Positions 25,550-33,423 of a stretch of DNA of 64,000 nucleotides are shown one piece after another. Under the pieces are notes generated by a model. That model had not been told where the DNA came from. It was given only the letters and a program-made list of their open reading frames with translations, and searched no databases. The first letter of the stretch is position 1; each line of letters starts with the position of its first letter. Source of the stretch: CBFIDE01 sp965661265 (GTDB lineage Bacteria; Bacteroidota; Bacteroidia; Flavobacteriales; Schleiferiaceae); contig CBFIDE010000003.1 in the NCBI GenBank assembly GCA_965661265.1, positions 62,001 through 126,000 of the forward strand, read 5' to 3'. Made by a program: the position numbers and the translations under genes.

Positions 25550-27616
25550 ATGGATTTAATGGCAACTATGGATTCTAATATTTTAGAAAAGGCGTTTAGA
25601 TTGATGAGCACAGCCAAAGCTATGGCCGAGCTTTATGAAGAAAACAAGGAGGTGACAGCTAAGTATGTACATGCCACATCCAGAGGCCATGAGGCCATTC
25701 AATTGGCCATGGGACTGCAGTTAGAGGCAAAAGATTTTGTATCGCCTTACTATAGAGATGACTCTATTTTATTAGGAATTGGGATGCAGCCTTTTGATTT
25801 AATGCTTCAGCTTTTGGCTAAACGCAACGATCCCTTTAGTGGCGGAAGAACCTATTATAGCCACCCTAGTTTAAGGGATGCCGATAAGCCAAAAATACCA
25901 CATCAATCATCTGCAACAGGAATGCAAGCTATTCCAACAGCAGGAGTAGCCATGGGAATTCAGTATAAGGAGAGCCAAGGTATAGCTAAAGAAGAAGAGA
26001 AAGGAGCAATTGCAGTTTGTTCAATAGGTGATGCTGCAATGACAGAAGGCGAGATATCAGAAGCTCTCCATATGGCTGCTTTGAAACAAATGCCTCTATT
26101 ATTTTTAGTTCAGGATAATGAGTGGGATATTTCAGCCAATGCTAAAGAGATTAGACGAGGAGATGCATCAAGTTTTATAAAAGGATTTGAAGGCATTGAA
26201 TTGAGACAGGTTGAAGGAAATGACTTTGTAGCATCCTATAATACTGTTCAAGAAGTACTGGAAATCATGCGTACTGAGCGCAGACCATTTATGATTCACG
26301 CTAAGGTTCCCTTATTGGGGCACCATACCTCTGGAGTAAGAAAAGAATGGTATCGAGATGACCTGGAAGAGCATATGAGTCGTGACCCATATCCTATTCT
26401 GAGAAACGAACTTCTTTTAGCAGGTTTCACAGAAGATCAACTTCTTTCTTTTGAAAGCGAAGCTAAAAAGCTGGTGGAAGATGATTATCAAAGAGCACTT
26501 TTAGAAGAAGACCCAAGGCCGGAAGATTTAACCGACCACATTTTTGCACCAACTGAAATTACTGAAGAAGTTGGAGAGAGAAGCCCAAAAGGGAAGGATA
26601 AAACCGTAATGGTGGACGCTGCTCTTTTTGCCATTCAAGAAATCATGCAAGAACACCCAGAGTCACTTTTATATGGCCAGGATGTTGGGGGTAGACTTGG
26701 AGGCGTTTTTAGAGAAGCAGCCACTCTAGCTCAAAAATTTGGTGATGATAGAGTTTATAATACTCCAATTCAGGAGGCTTTTATAATTGGTTCTACTGTT
26801 GGAATGAGCGCTGTTGGTTGCAAACCAATAGTTGAGGTTCAGTTTGCCGATTATATATGGCCTGGTTTGAATCAATTGTTCACAGAGGTGAGTAGAAGTT
26901 GTTATTTGTCTAATGGAAAATGGCCAGTTAGCTCTATTTTAAGAGTGCCAATTGGTGCATACGGAAGTGGAGGGCCATACCATAGCTCTAGTGTTGAGAG
27001 CGTCCTTACAAATATCAATGGAATTAAAATAGCTTACCCAAGTACGGGTGCAGATTTGAAAGGTCTAATGAAAGCTGCATATTACGACCCTAACCCGGTA
27101 GTGATGTTAGAACACAAAGGGCTGTATTGGAGTAAAATAAAAGGAACAGAAGACGCTAAGACTGTAGAGCCATCAGAAGATTATGTTATTCCATTTGGAA
27201 AAGCAAGAATCGCCTATGAGGCGGGTCAAGAGGCCATTGAAAAAGGAGATAGTTTATTAGTAGTAAGCTATGGAATGGGAATATATTGGGCAAAGGAAGC
27301 GTCTAAAACTTTTAAAGACCAAGTAGAAATATTAGACTTACGTACGCTTGCTCCTTTAGATACCGAAATGATCATTGAAAGAGTGAAACTTCACTCCAAA
27401 TGTTTAGTAGTTACCGAAGAACCCGTTGCTAATAGTTTTGCACGATCTATTGCTGGCTTTATTCAGGAAGAATGCTTTGAATATTTAGATGCTCCTGTAA
27501 GGGTGATTGGATCTGTAGACACTCCAGCTATTCCCTTAAATAGCACCTTAGAATTTACCATGATTCCAAATGCAGATAAGGTTGCTGAGGCAATGAAAAA
27601 ACTGCTTGATTATTAG
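25550..27616 (+). CDS. Branched-chain 2-oxoacid dehydrogenase E1, fused alpha and beta subunits
   Basis: About 688 residues from the ATG at 25550; later in-frame ATGs at 25559 and 25568 are also possible, and a -7-like GATATTTG at 25528-25535 excludes longer forms. The alpha half (to about 350) carries the thiamine diphosphate motif GDAAMTEGEISEALH...QDN; the beta half begins TVMVDAALFAIQEIMQEHPESLLYGQDVGGRLGG and contains the transketolase pyrimidine and C-terminal domains. It decarboxylates 2-oxoisovalerate-type substrates and passes the acyl group to E2, which is not in the window. The fusion is common in Bacteroidota. Products include branched starters for iso-fatty acids. Confidence 0.93.
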   Translation: MDLMATMDSNILEKAFRLMSTAKAMAELYEENKEVTAKYVHATSRGHEAIQLAMGLQLEAKDFVSPYYRDDSILLGIGMQPFDLMLQLLAKRNDPFSGGRTYYSHPSLRDADKPKIPHQSSATGMQAIPTAGVAMGIQYKESQGIAKEEEKGAIAVCSIGDAAMTEGEISEALHMAALKQMPLLFLVQDNEWDISANAKEIRRGDASSFIKGFEGIELRQVEGNDFVASYNTVQEVLEIMRTERRPFMIHAKVPLLGHHTSGVRKEWYRDDLEEHMSRDPYPILRNELLLAGFTEDQLLSFESEAKKLVEDDYQRALLEEDPRPEDLTDHIFAPTEITEEVGERSPKGKDKTVMVDAALFAIQEIMQEHPESLLYGQDVGGRLGGVFREAATLAQKFGDDRVYNTPIQEAFIIGSTVGMSAVGCKPIVEVQFADYIWPGLNQLFTEVSRSCYLSNGKWPVSSILRVPIGAYGSGGPYHSSSVESVLTNINGIKIAYPSTGADLKGLMKAAYYDPNPVVMLEHKGLYWSKIKGTEDAKTVEPSEDYVIPFGKARIAYEAGQEAIEKGDSLLVVSYGMGIYWAKEASKTFKDQVEILDLRTLAPLDTEMIIERVKLHSKCLVVTEEPVANSFARSIAGFIQEECFEYLDAPVRVIGSVDTPAIPLNSTLEFTMIPNADKVAEAMKKLLDY

Positions 27617-27777
27617 AACTTGAAGGTATAATTGAATTTCTTCAAAAGCTTACAGCGATTTTCTGTGAAAAGTCTTTTACTTTTCTTTGGATCGTTGATT
27701 AAATCTAAACTTGAGCACTCTCTTCCCAGTTTTTGCTGAGCATCTTGTTGATGAATAATTTTGGAGAAAAAGCTCAT
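27613..27777 (-). CDS. Putative small basic protein
   Basis: 54 residues starting MSFFSKIIHQQDAQQKLG and ending with a Lys/Phe-rich tail, convergent with the E1 gene and overlapping its stop codon by four bases. I recognise no family. It is reported because an exact -7 element TATATTTG lies 42 bases upstream on the same strand and the frame from that promoter stays open to the stop. A longer reading from a TTG at 27822 would start inside the promoter. Without homologues it remains uncertain. Confidence 0.4.
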   Translation of the reverse strand: MSFFSKIIHQQDAQQKLGRECSSLDLINDPKKSKRLFTENRCKLLKKFNYTFKF

Positions 27778-27819
27778 TTCTTGATTTTGGGGCAATGTAG
27801 AAAAGCAAAATAACAAATG

Positions 27820-27827
27820 CAAATATA
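27820..27827 (-). promoter_or_regulatory. -7 element TATATTTG upstream of the small putative gene
   Basis: Exact TAnnTTTG on the minus strand, in the 27617-28069 gap. It fits initiation near 27815 and translation from 27777. The rest of this gap up to 28010 is AT-rich with nothing further that I can identify. Confidence 0.45.
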
Positions 27828-28014
27828 ACTATTTATATGTCAGTGACTTAATTCTATTCTTTTAGACTACCTGAGCCCTAAGTGTCAGAAAAACAGAGGC
27901 TTATGCAAGTCCTAATTTTAATTTAACTCTAGGTTAAATTTCTTAAAATTAGGGAATTAAAAAAGGGTAAGAGACCTTTATCTCAAACCTTTTCTACTTA
28001 TTCAAATAATAAAT

Positions 28015-28055
28015 AACCTTTATATACTCTTAGAGTAAAATCTCTTAAAAAGGTT
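28015..28055 (-). terminator. Long stem-loop after the M28 peptidase gene
   Basis: AACCTTT (28015-28021) and AAAGGTT (28048-28054) can pair around a loop that contains smaller complementary pieces (AGAG/CTCT). It lies just beyond the M28 stop on the minus strand and leads into ATTTATTATTTG. The T-run is poor, so this is a possible terminator only. Confidence 0.35.
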
Positions 28056-28069
28056 TAATTAGTTTTATA

Positions 28070-29434
28070 TTAATGAATATCATATTTATCAAGAAGATAA
28101 ATTAAAGAAGCTATACTGGCCGCTCCCATTTGTAGCTCTCGTGCATTCACATTTTCATAGATATCACGCGCGGAATGGTGAACTTCAAAATATCTTTGAC
28201 CATCCACGGATAGCCCAATTTTAAGTAGGTTTTCTTGTTTGATTTTGGAAATATCAGCACCTCCACCTCCTTGTCTAAATGTATAAAGACCATAGGGCTC
28301 AAAAAGACTTCTTAAGCTTTTTACCTCAGCAGTTGTGGAATCATTAGCATTAACGCTAAATCCCCTAGGGCTAAACCCTCCAGCATCAGACTCTAAGGCT
28401 AGGTAGTGATTTACATTTAGCTTTTGGGCAGAATCGGCGTAAGCCCGAGCGCCATTTAAACCAAATTCCTCATTCATAAAAAAGACGACTCTGATGCTTC
28501 TTTTGGTCATTAATCCCAAATCTTTGAGCATATAAGCAGCGTCTAGGGAATGCATACATCCGGCACCATCATCATGTGCGCCAGTTCCAAGATCCCAAGA
28601 ATCAATATGGCCGCTTAAAAGAATATATTCCTCAGGAATGCTTGTCCCTTTTAAATCCATTACTAAATTATAGGAATAAGCACTGTCCTGCCATTCACCA
28701 TAAGTATTTAGCTTAGCCTCAGCGTCCTGTTCTTGTAAATACTCACTTAAGTAATCTGCTGCTACAGTAGATAGAGCTACAGATGGAATTTTATTTGGTG
28801 CGCCTCTATAGGTCATAGAACCAGTGTGAGGATAGTCATTAACACTAGAACTCAAAGACCTAATAAGAACACCTTTTGCTCCTCTTTTAGACGCTTCAAG
28901 AGCACCTGCCCATCTTTGATTTACTGCTGTAGAGTAAGCAAAAAAGGGATTAATAAACTTGGGGTCCATTGGGATATTATAGAAAACTATATTTCCTTTA
29001 ATCTCATTTTCAAGACTATCAAGCTGCCTAAAGTGAGTGATTTCAATAATCTTTCCGTCTATACCTTTTTTATTTGTGCTTACACACCCGCCTAAAGCGG
29101 TACTGGCTAGGATAGTGTCTCCTTCAGCTCTTTTAAGTACAACCTTAGAGTCTTCATTTCTTTTCCAAAAAGGAACTTTAACTTTCTGAACACTCGTTTC
29201 AAATCCAAGTGAGTCCCCAATCTGTTTGAAGTAGAAAACAGCATTTGTTGCTTCTTTACTTCCAGCAAGTCTTCCACCTTTTGCACATAGGTCACCAAGC
29301 CATTTATAGCCGTTTTGTTTGCTTAGCGAATAAGAATAAATATCTCGAATAACATCGCTATCCTTTTTTGAATCTTGGGCAAATGAGCCAAAACTAAAAA
29401 GAAGTGCAGCTAGACCTAAAATATATTTTTTCAT
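28070..29434 (-). CDS. Secreted M28 family metallopeptidase
   Basis: 454 residues from the ATG at 29434, which gives a clean signal peptide MKKYILGLAALLFSFGSFAQ. A PA-domain-like insert lies around 120-260. The zinc ligands are visible in order: His and Asp in GHIDSWDLGTGAHDDGAG, Glu-Glu in FMNEEFG, Asp in ALESDAGG and His in VHHSARD. It is a periplasmic or exported aminopeptidase of the Zn-dependent M28 type. Its start overlaps the stop of the upstream DUF819 gene, so the two are co-transcribed. Confidence 0.92.
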   Translation of the reverse strand: MKKYILGLAALLFSFGSFAQDSKKDSDVIRDIYSYSLSKQNGYKWLGDLCAKGGRLAGSKEATNAVFYFKQIGDSLGFETSVQKVKVPFWKRNEDSKVVLKRAEGDTILASTALGGCVSTNKKGIDGKIIEITHFRQLDSLENEIKGNIVFYNIPMDPKFINPFFAYSTAVNQRWAGALEASKRGAKGVLIRSLSSSVNDYPHTGSMTYRGAPNKIPSVALSTVAADYLSEYLQEQDAEAKLNTYGEWQDSAYSYNLVMDLKGTSIPEEYILLSGHIDSWDLGTGAHDDGAGCMHSLDAAYMLKDLGLMTKRSIRVVFFMNEEFGLNGARAYADSAQKLNVNHYLALESDAGGFSPRGFSVNANDSTTAEVKSLRSLFEPYGLYTFRQGGGGADISKIKQENLLKIGLSVDGQRYFEVHHSARDIYENVNARELQMGAASIASLIYLLDKYDIH

Positions 29435-30681
29435 GAAACAATTTGCATTAAAAGACCGCACCCATAAGCAGCGTAAGTTCCAAGAGCATATCCAAGAACA
29501 GCTAATAACACTCCAACCGGAGCAAGAGAAGGGTGAAAAGCGCTAGCAACAACAGGCGCGCTTGCTGCGCCACCTACATTTGCCTGAGAACCTACTGCTA
29601 CAAAGAAGAAAGGCGCTCGAATAATTTTAGCAACAATTAGTAAGATGATAACATGTACTGACATCCAAATAAGTCCAACAGCAAAAAGCCCAGGGTTGTC
29701 AAAGATTGCCATGACATTCATTTTCATTCCGATAGTTCCTACCAATATATAAAGCATGGCACTTCCTATTTTAGAAGCTCCAGCTCCTTCAAGCGAGCGA
29801 GCTTTAGTAAAGCTTAATCCTACACCTATAGTTGTGGCGATTACGATAAGCCAGAAGAAGCCACTTGTTAAGCTAAACTTGGCCAGTTCAGGGGCGTGTT
29901 CTTTTATAAAGGGGGCAATAAGATCTGCGCCAAAGTGTCCGATGGCAGTGGCACCAAATCCAACTCCAAGAATAATCATAATGTCCGTTAGTGTTGGAAT
30001 TTTGGCAATGCTCAATTGATAATCTTCGATTTTCTTTTGCAGATTATCTACAGAAGAAGCGTCGGCATTTAATTTTTTATCTAGAGTTTTAGACATTCCT
30101 GCGCCGTATAGTAAGAAGGCCATCCAGATATTAGCAACAATTACATCAACAGCTATGGTAGCAGAAAAAAGATCACCACTTGGTTTAAAAACCTCAAACA
30201 TAGCTGCTTGATTCGCTCCGCCTCCAATCCAGCTACCAGCAATGGTAGCAAGACCTCTCCAAACCTCATCCGGACCGGCGCCTCCGACAACGTCAGGCGC
30301 AATTGCAGATAGTATCAAAATGGCAATTGGACCCCCAACTACAATACCTAAGGTAGCGGTAAGAAACATTATTATAGCTTTTGGACCAAGTTTTAATACT
30401 TCTTTAAGATCTATGCTCAGCGTTAAAAGCACTAAAGACGTTGGTAATAAATATCGGCTCGCAATGAAGTATAGATCAGAACTCTCACCATCAATTACAC
30501 CTAAGGTGTTCAAAACAGAAGGCAAAAAGTAGCATAATAAAAGAGCGGGTATATACTTATAAAAAGATTTCCAAAAATTGCTTTTGCTGCTTGAGGTATA
30601 AAATACAAGAGCTAGAATGCTTGCTAGTATTCCTAATACAACTGCATCATTGCTTATAAGCGCATGAGATGTTTCTTCCAT
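29431..30681 (-). CDS. DUF819 family membrane protein
   Basis: 416 residues from the ATG at 30681; a TTG six codons earlier is unlikely. About 10-12 hydrophobic helices with conserved GGGANQAAMFE and the C-terminal GSQANVGGAASAPVVASAF motif, as in DUF819/YjcL-type integral membrane proteins. The repeated glycine-rich half-helices look like a sodium-coupled transporter, but no substrate is established. It overlaps the M28 peptidase gene by four bases, suggesting uptake of peptidase products as a speculative link. Confidence 0.9.
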   Translation of the reverse strand: MEETSHALISNDAVVLGILASILALVFYTSSSKSNFWKSFYKYIPALLLCYFLPSVLNTLGVIDGESSDLYFIASRYLLPTSLVLLTLSIDLKEVLKLGPKAIIMFLTATLGIVVGGPIAILILSAIAPDVVGGAGPDEVWRGLATIAGSWIGGGANQAAMFEVFKPSGDLFSATIAVDVIVANIWMAFLLYGAGMSKTLDKKLNADASSVDNLQKKIEDYQLSIAKIPTLTDIMIILGVGFGATAIGHFGADLIAPFIKEHAPELAKFSLTSGFFWLIVIATTIGVGLSFTKARSLEGAGASKIGSAMLYILVGTIGMKMNVMAIFDNPGLFAVGLIWMSVHVIILLIVAKIIRAPFFFVAVGSQANVGGAASAPVVASAFHPSLAPVGVLLAVLGYALGTYAAYGCGLLMQIVS

Positions 30682-30707
30682 AGTTGTCAAATTACTCAAA
30701 ATAGTAT

Positions 30708-32981
30708 TTAGCTTGGATTAGGGCTTTTAATTGGCCCACTACTTTTATGTTTTAAGGATTTAGAAGTATTGTTCTTTTTGGGTTTCCCCGATTTGACATC
30801 GGGTTTTTTAGCTGTTCCTTTCTTTGGAATAGGAGCTTTCGTTACTTTTTTGTTTAACGCTCTTACTTCTTGAAGTTCTGCCTTGGCAGGAATAAATTTA
30901 TCGCGGCTCAAGCTTGTTTGCATATTCCCGCCAATAGAAATAGAGTATTTATTCCCTTTGATTTCAAGCACATTGCCTCTTAAACCAGAATCAATAATTT
31001 TGACAAAATCTCCAGGCTTTATTTCAACTTCTTTTAGTTTTTCAATTTGCGCAGCTCTCTTTTTCTGTGCCTTTGATAATTCTACTTTCTCAAGCTTTTG
31101 GGTTTCGCTAGACCTTTGATTAATCATGGCAATAAACCGAGCTACAATCTCTTTTTTATCTTTCTGACTAGATTGCACTCTCCATGATTCAACGAGCTTC
31201 TGAAATTTTGCTCCCCAGGAAATAAGCTTGTCATTTTCTTCATTCATTTTGCCCTGCTTAGAGAGCTTTTCTTCCATTAACTGAATAGTATGCTTCTGTT
31301 TGTCCTGAAGGCTTTGAAGATTTCTCAGGTCACTATTAAGTCGTGCTTCTTTTCTTTCCAACTGCAGTTTGTCCTCTTGTAAGGCTACTAAAAGCTGATC
31401 CATCCCATTCATTGCATCATGAGTATGGTCTCTAGCTTCTTGGATTATATGAGAAGGAATTCCACTGTCTTGAGCAACCTCAAAAGTATAAGAGGAACCT
31501 GGCTGACCAATTTGCAAGCGATACTCAGGTTTAAAGGTCTTTCTGTTAAACAACATGGCTCCATTTACAACTCCCGCTGTTTGTGCGGCCAGAGATTTTA
31601 TAGCACTATAATGAGTTGTAAATATTCCCCAGCATTTATAATTATTGAGCTTGGTTAAAAACACTTGAGCTAAAGAACTTCCTAAATCTGGGTCGGAGCC
31701 CGATCCAAATTCATCCAGCATCAAAAGTGTGTTTGGCCCAGCATGCTCTAAGAAATGCTTCATTTTTTGAAGCTTAGAGCTGTAGGTGGATAGCTCATTC
31801 TCTATGCTCTGAGCATCACCAATATCAGCCATGATTTTATCAAATATCTGAAAATGACTATCTGGGTGTACCGGGACAGGAAATCCAGATTGAAGCATCA
31901 ATTGAAGTAGGCCTAAAGTTTTTAAACTAATGCTTTTTCCGCCAGCATTAGGGCCACTGATAACTAAGATTCTATCATGTTCATCAAGTTTTAAATCTAA
32001 AGGAATAGTTTCCTTAGACTTTTGCTTATTGAATAGAACAAGAACAGGATTATAAGCTTGAATAAGCTCCGTTTTGCCTTCTGCGCTTATTTTAGGAACA
32101 CAAGCTTCTTGCTTGAATGAAAAATGTGCTTTTGCTCTAAGAAAATCAAAATCTATGAGTAATTGTGAAGCTGTTTTTAGAAAAGGAATTTTAGGCCTGA
32201 GGTCCGCGGCTAATTGCCTTAGAATTCTTTGAATCTCTTTCTTTTCATCATCTATTAAACTAGCTACAAGATTATTATGCTCAACACTTTCACCAGGCTC
32301 TATATAGACGATACTTTGCTTAGCACTACTAGCATGAAATATTCCGTTGATCTGACCCTTAAATGAAGATTGAACAGCAAGCACCCTTCTGTTTTCACTG
32401 ACACTTTCGTTAAAATCGGCTAAAAGCCCCTTCGTATGATACTTCTTTAAAACCCTACTAAAAACTCTTTCTGCGGTGATTCTAGCTTTATTGAGTTTAG
32501 CTCTAATATCTTGAAGTTCTCTACTTGCGTTAGATCGTACAATGCCCTTGTCATCAAATACTTTATCAATTGATTTAACAATGCTTAAATCAGAAGGGGT
32601 CTCTATAAACAGAAGATAGGTCTCCGGGGTCCTCTCTTTCTTTTTTTGTAAAAAAGAATAGATAGAGTGATAGAGGTTAGCAGCAGTTTTTATATCAATA
32701 AAGAAACGTTCTTCTAATAAACTTCCTGGTGTTTTTAATAAGCTTAATGCTTTCTCAATGGTTTCAAATTGAGCAGAGGGTAGATTCTCATCAGATTGTA
32801 AAAGAGAAATGAGCTCATTGGCTTGACTTAACTTTTTAAGAATAGCCTGAGGATTAGACAAAGGAGTAGTATTGAGACATATTTCAATAGCCGCTTTGTT
32901 TTGACACTCTTTTGAAATTTCTTTCAAGAGAATATGAAAGTCTAATTGTTCAGGTAATTCTTTAGGAAAAAGATGCATCAT
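30708..32981 (-). CDS. mutS2: MutS2 family ATPase lacking a visible Smr nuclease domain
   Basis: 757 residues. The MutS core (lever and clamp helices from about 130 to 320) leads to the ATPase with P-loop ISGPNAGGKS near residue 345 and Walker B MLDEFGSGSDP. A long coiled coil (about 515-620) and a KOW-like barrel (EIKPGDFVKIIDSGLRGNV) follow. The protein ends in a low-complexity Lys/Pro/Ser tail where most MutS2 proteins carry the Smr endonuclease domain. MutS2 acts on recombination intermediates and stalled ribosomes rather than mismatch repair. Start could be either of two adjacent ATG codons. Confidence 0.92.
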   Translation of the reverse strand: MMHLFPKELPEQLDFHILLKEISKECQNKAAIEICLNTTPLSNPQAILKKLSQANELISLLQSDENLPSAQFETIEKALSLLKTPGSLLEERFFIDIKTAANLYHSIYSFLQKKKERTPETYLLFIETPSDLSIVKSIDKVFDDKGIVRSNASRELQDIRAKLNKARITAERVFSRVLKKYHTKGLLADFNESVSENRRVLAVQSSFKGQINGIFHASSAKQSIVYIEPGESVEHNNLVASLIDDEKKEIQRILRQLAADLRPKIPFLKTASQLLIDFDFLRAKAHFSFKQEACVPKISAEGKTELIQAYNPVLVLFNKQKSKETIPLDLKLDEHDRILVISGPNAGGKSISLKTLGLLQLMLQSGFPVPVHPDSHFQIFDKIMADIGDAQSIENELSTYSSKLQKMKHFLEHAGPNTLLMLDEFGSGSDPDLGSSLAQVFLTKLNNYKCWGIFTTHYSAIKSLAAQTAGVVNGAMLFNRKTFKPEYRLQIGQPGSSYTFEVAQDSGIPSHIIQEARDHTHDAMNGMDQLLVALQEDKLQLERKEARLNSDLRNLQSLQDKQKHTIQLMEEKLSKQGKMNEENDKLISWGAKFQKLVESWRVQSSQKDKKEIVARFIAMINQRSSETQKLEKVELSKAQKKRAAQIEKLKEVEIKPGDFVKIIDSGLRGNVLEIKGNKYSISIGGNMQTSLSRDKFIPAKAELQEVRALNKKVTKAPIPKKGTAKKPDVKSGKPKKNNTSKSLKHKSSGPIKSPNPS

Positions 32982-33250
32982 AATATTTGTAGCGAATATA
33001 GTATATAGTCTTTAGTTGGTTTTGTTCAATAAGAAGAAAACCCTCGATTTGGCATATAGTTCCCAAAACGGGGGAATGGTAGAATTTATAAAAAGCCTAA
33101 AGCGTTGATTAACAGCCCTCAAGATTTTCGGCATGTCTATGACAGCATAACTAATAACCTTTTAAAATTATCCTCTTTCTGAGAGCTTCAAATTAGGATA
33201 GATTAAGGTTAAGTAAGTCATTTGAAAGAATGAAATATTGAGTTTGAGTT

Positions 33251-33258
33251 TATTTTTG
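33251..33258 (+). promoter_or_regulatory. -7 element TATTTTTG for a candidate small RNA
   Basis: Exact TAnnTTTG match on the plus strand in a gap where both flanking genes are on the minus strand. Initiation would fall near 33263, about 10 bases before a helix that closes a roughly 90-base RNA and 105 bases before an intrinsic terminator. Confidence 0.5.
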
Positions 33259-33262
33259 ACTT

Positions 33263-33404
33263 TGGATTTAGGACAAGGTGTTCAAGGTAAAAGTGCAGTT
33301 AAGTGAGCTGCATGAACGCAAGGTCAACACAAATATTTACTTATAGCACGCAGGCTTGAGGTTGTAAAAAAACCCGCTAAAAAAATGTTTAGCGGGTTTT
33401 TTGT
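33263..33404 (+). ncRNA. Candidate structured small RNA, possibly 6S-like
   Basis: The 442-base gap between mutS2 and lysS (32982-33423) has no ORF on the plus strand but holds a -7 element at 33251, a structured stretch and a terminator. ACAAGG...UUCAAG (33273-33286) pairs with CUUGAGGUUGU (33355-33365), closing the molecule; inside, GCAGUU and AGCUGC (33295-33311) form a hairpin with a 5-base loop. A single long hairpin closed by a terminal helix and followed by a terminator is the layout of 6S RNA, which in Flavobacteria forms its own family (6S-Flavo). I cannot confirm the consensus by eye; another small RNA is possible. The part 32982-33250 shows nothing else apart from a weak mutS2 promoter. 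Confidence 0.45.
33366..33404. terminator. Bidirectional intrinsic terminator between lysS and the small RNA
   Basis: ACCCGCTAAA (33372-33381) and TTTAGCGGGT (33388-33397) form a perfect 10-base stem with a 6-base loop, flanked by seven A on the left and TTTTTT on the right. It serves lysS from the minus strand, whose stop is 20 bases away, and can also end the plus-strand RNA. Confidence 0.85.
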
Positions 33405-33423
33405 TTAAAATATTTAGGTTCTA

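Noticed and set aside
29756..30532. Plus-strand frames opposite the DUF819 gene
   Set aside because: Shadow frames of a membrane protein; composition follows the real gene on the other strand.
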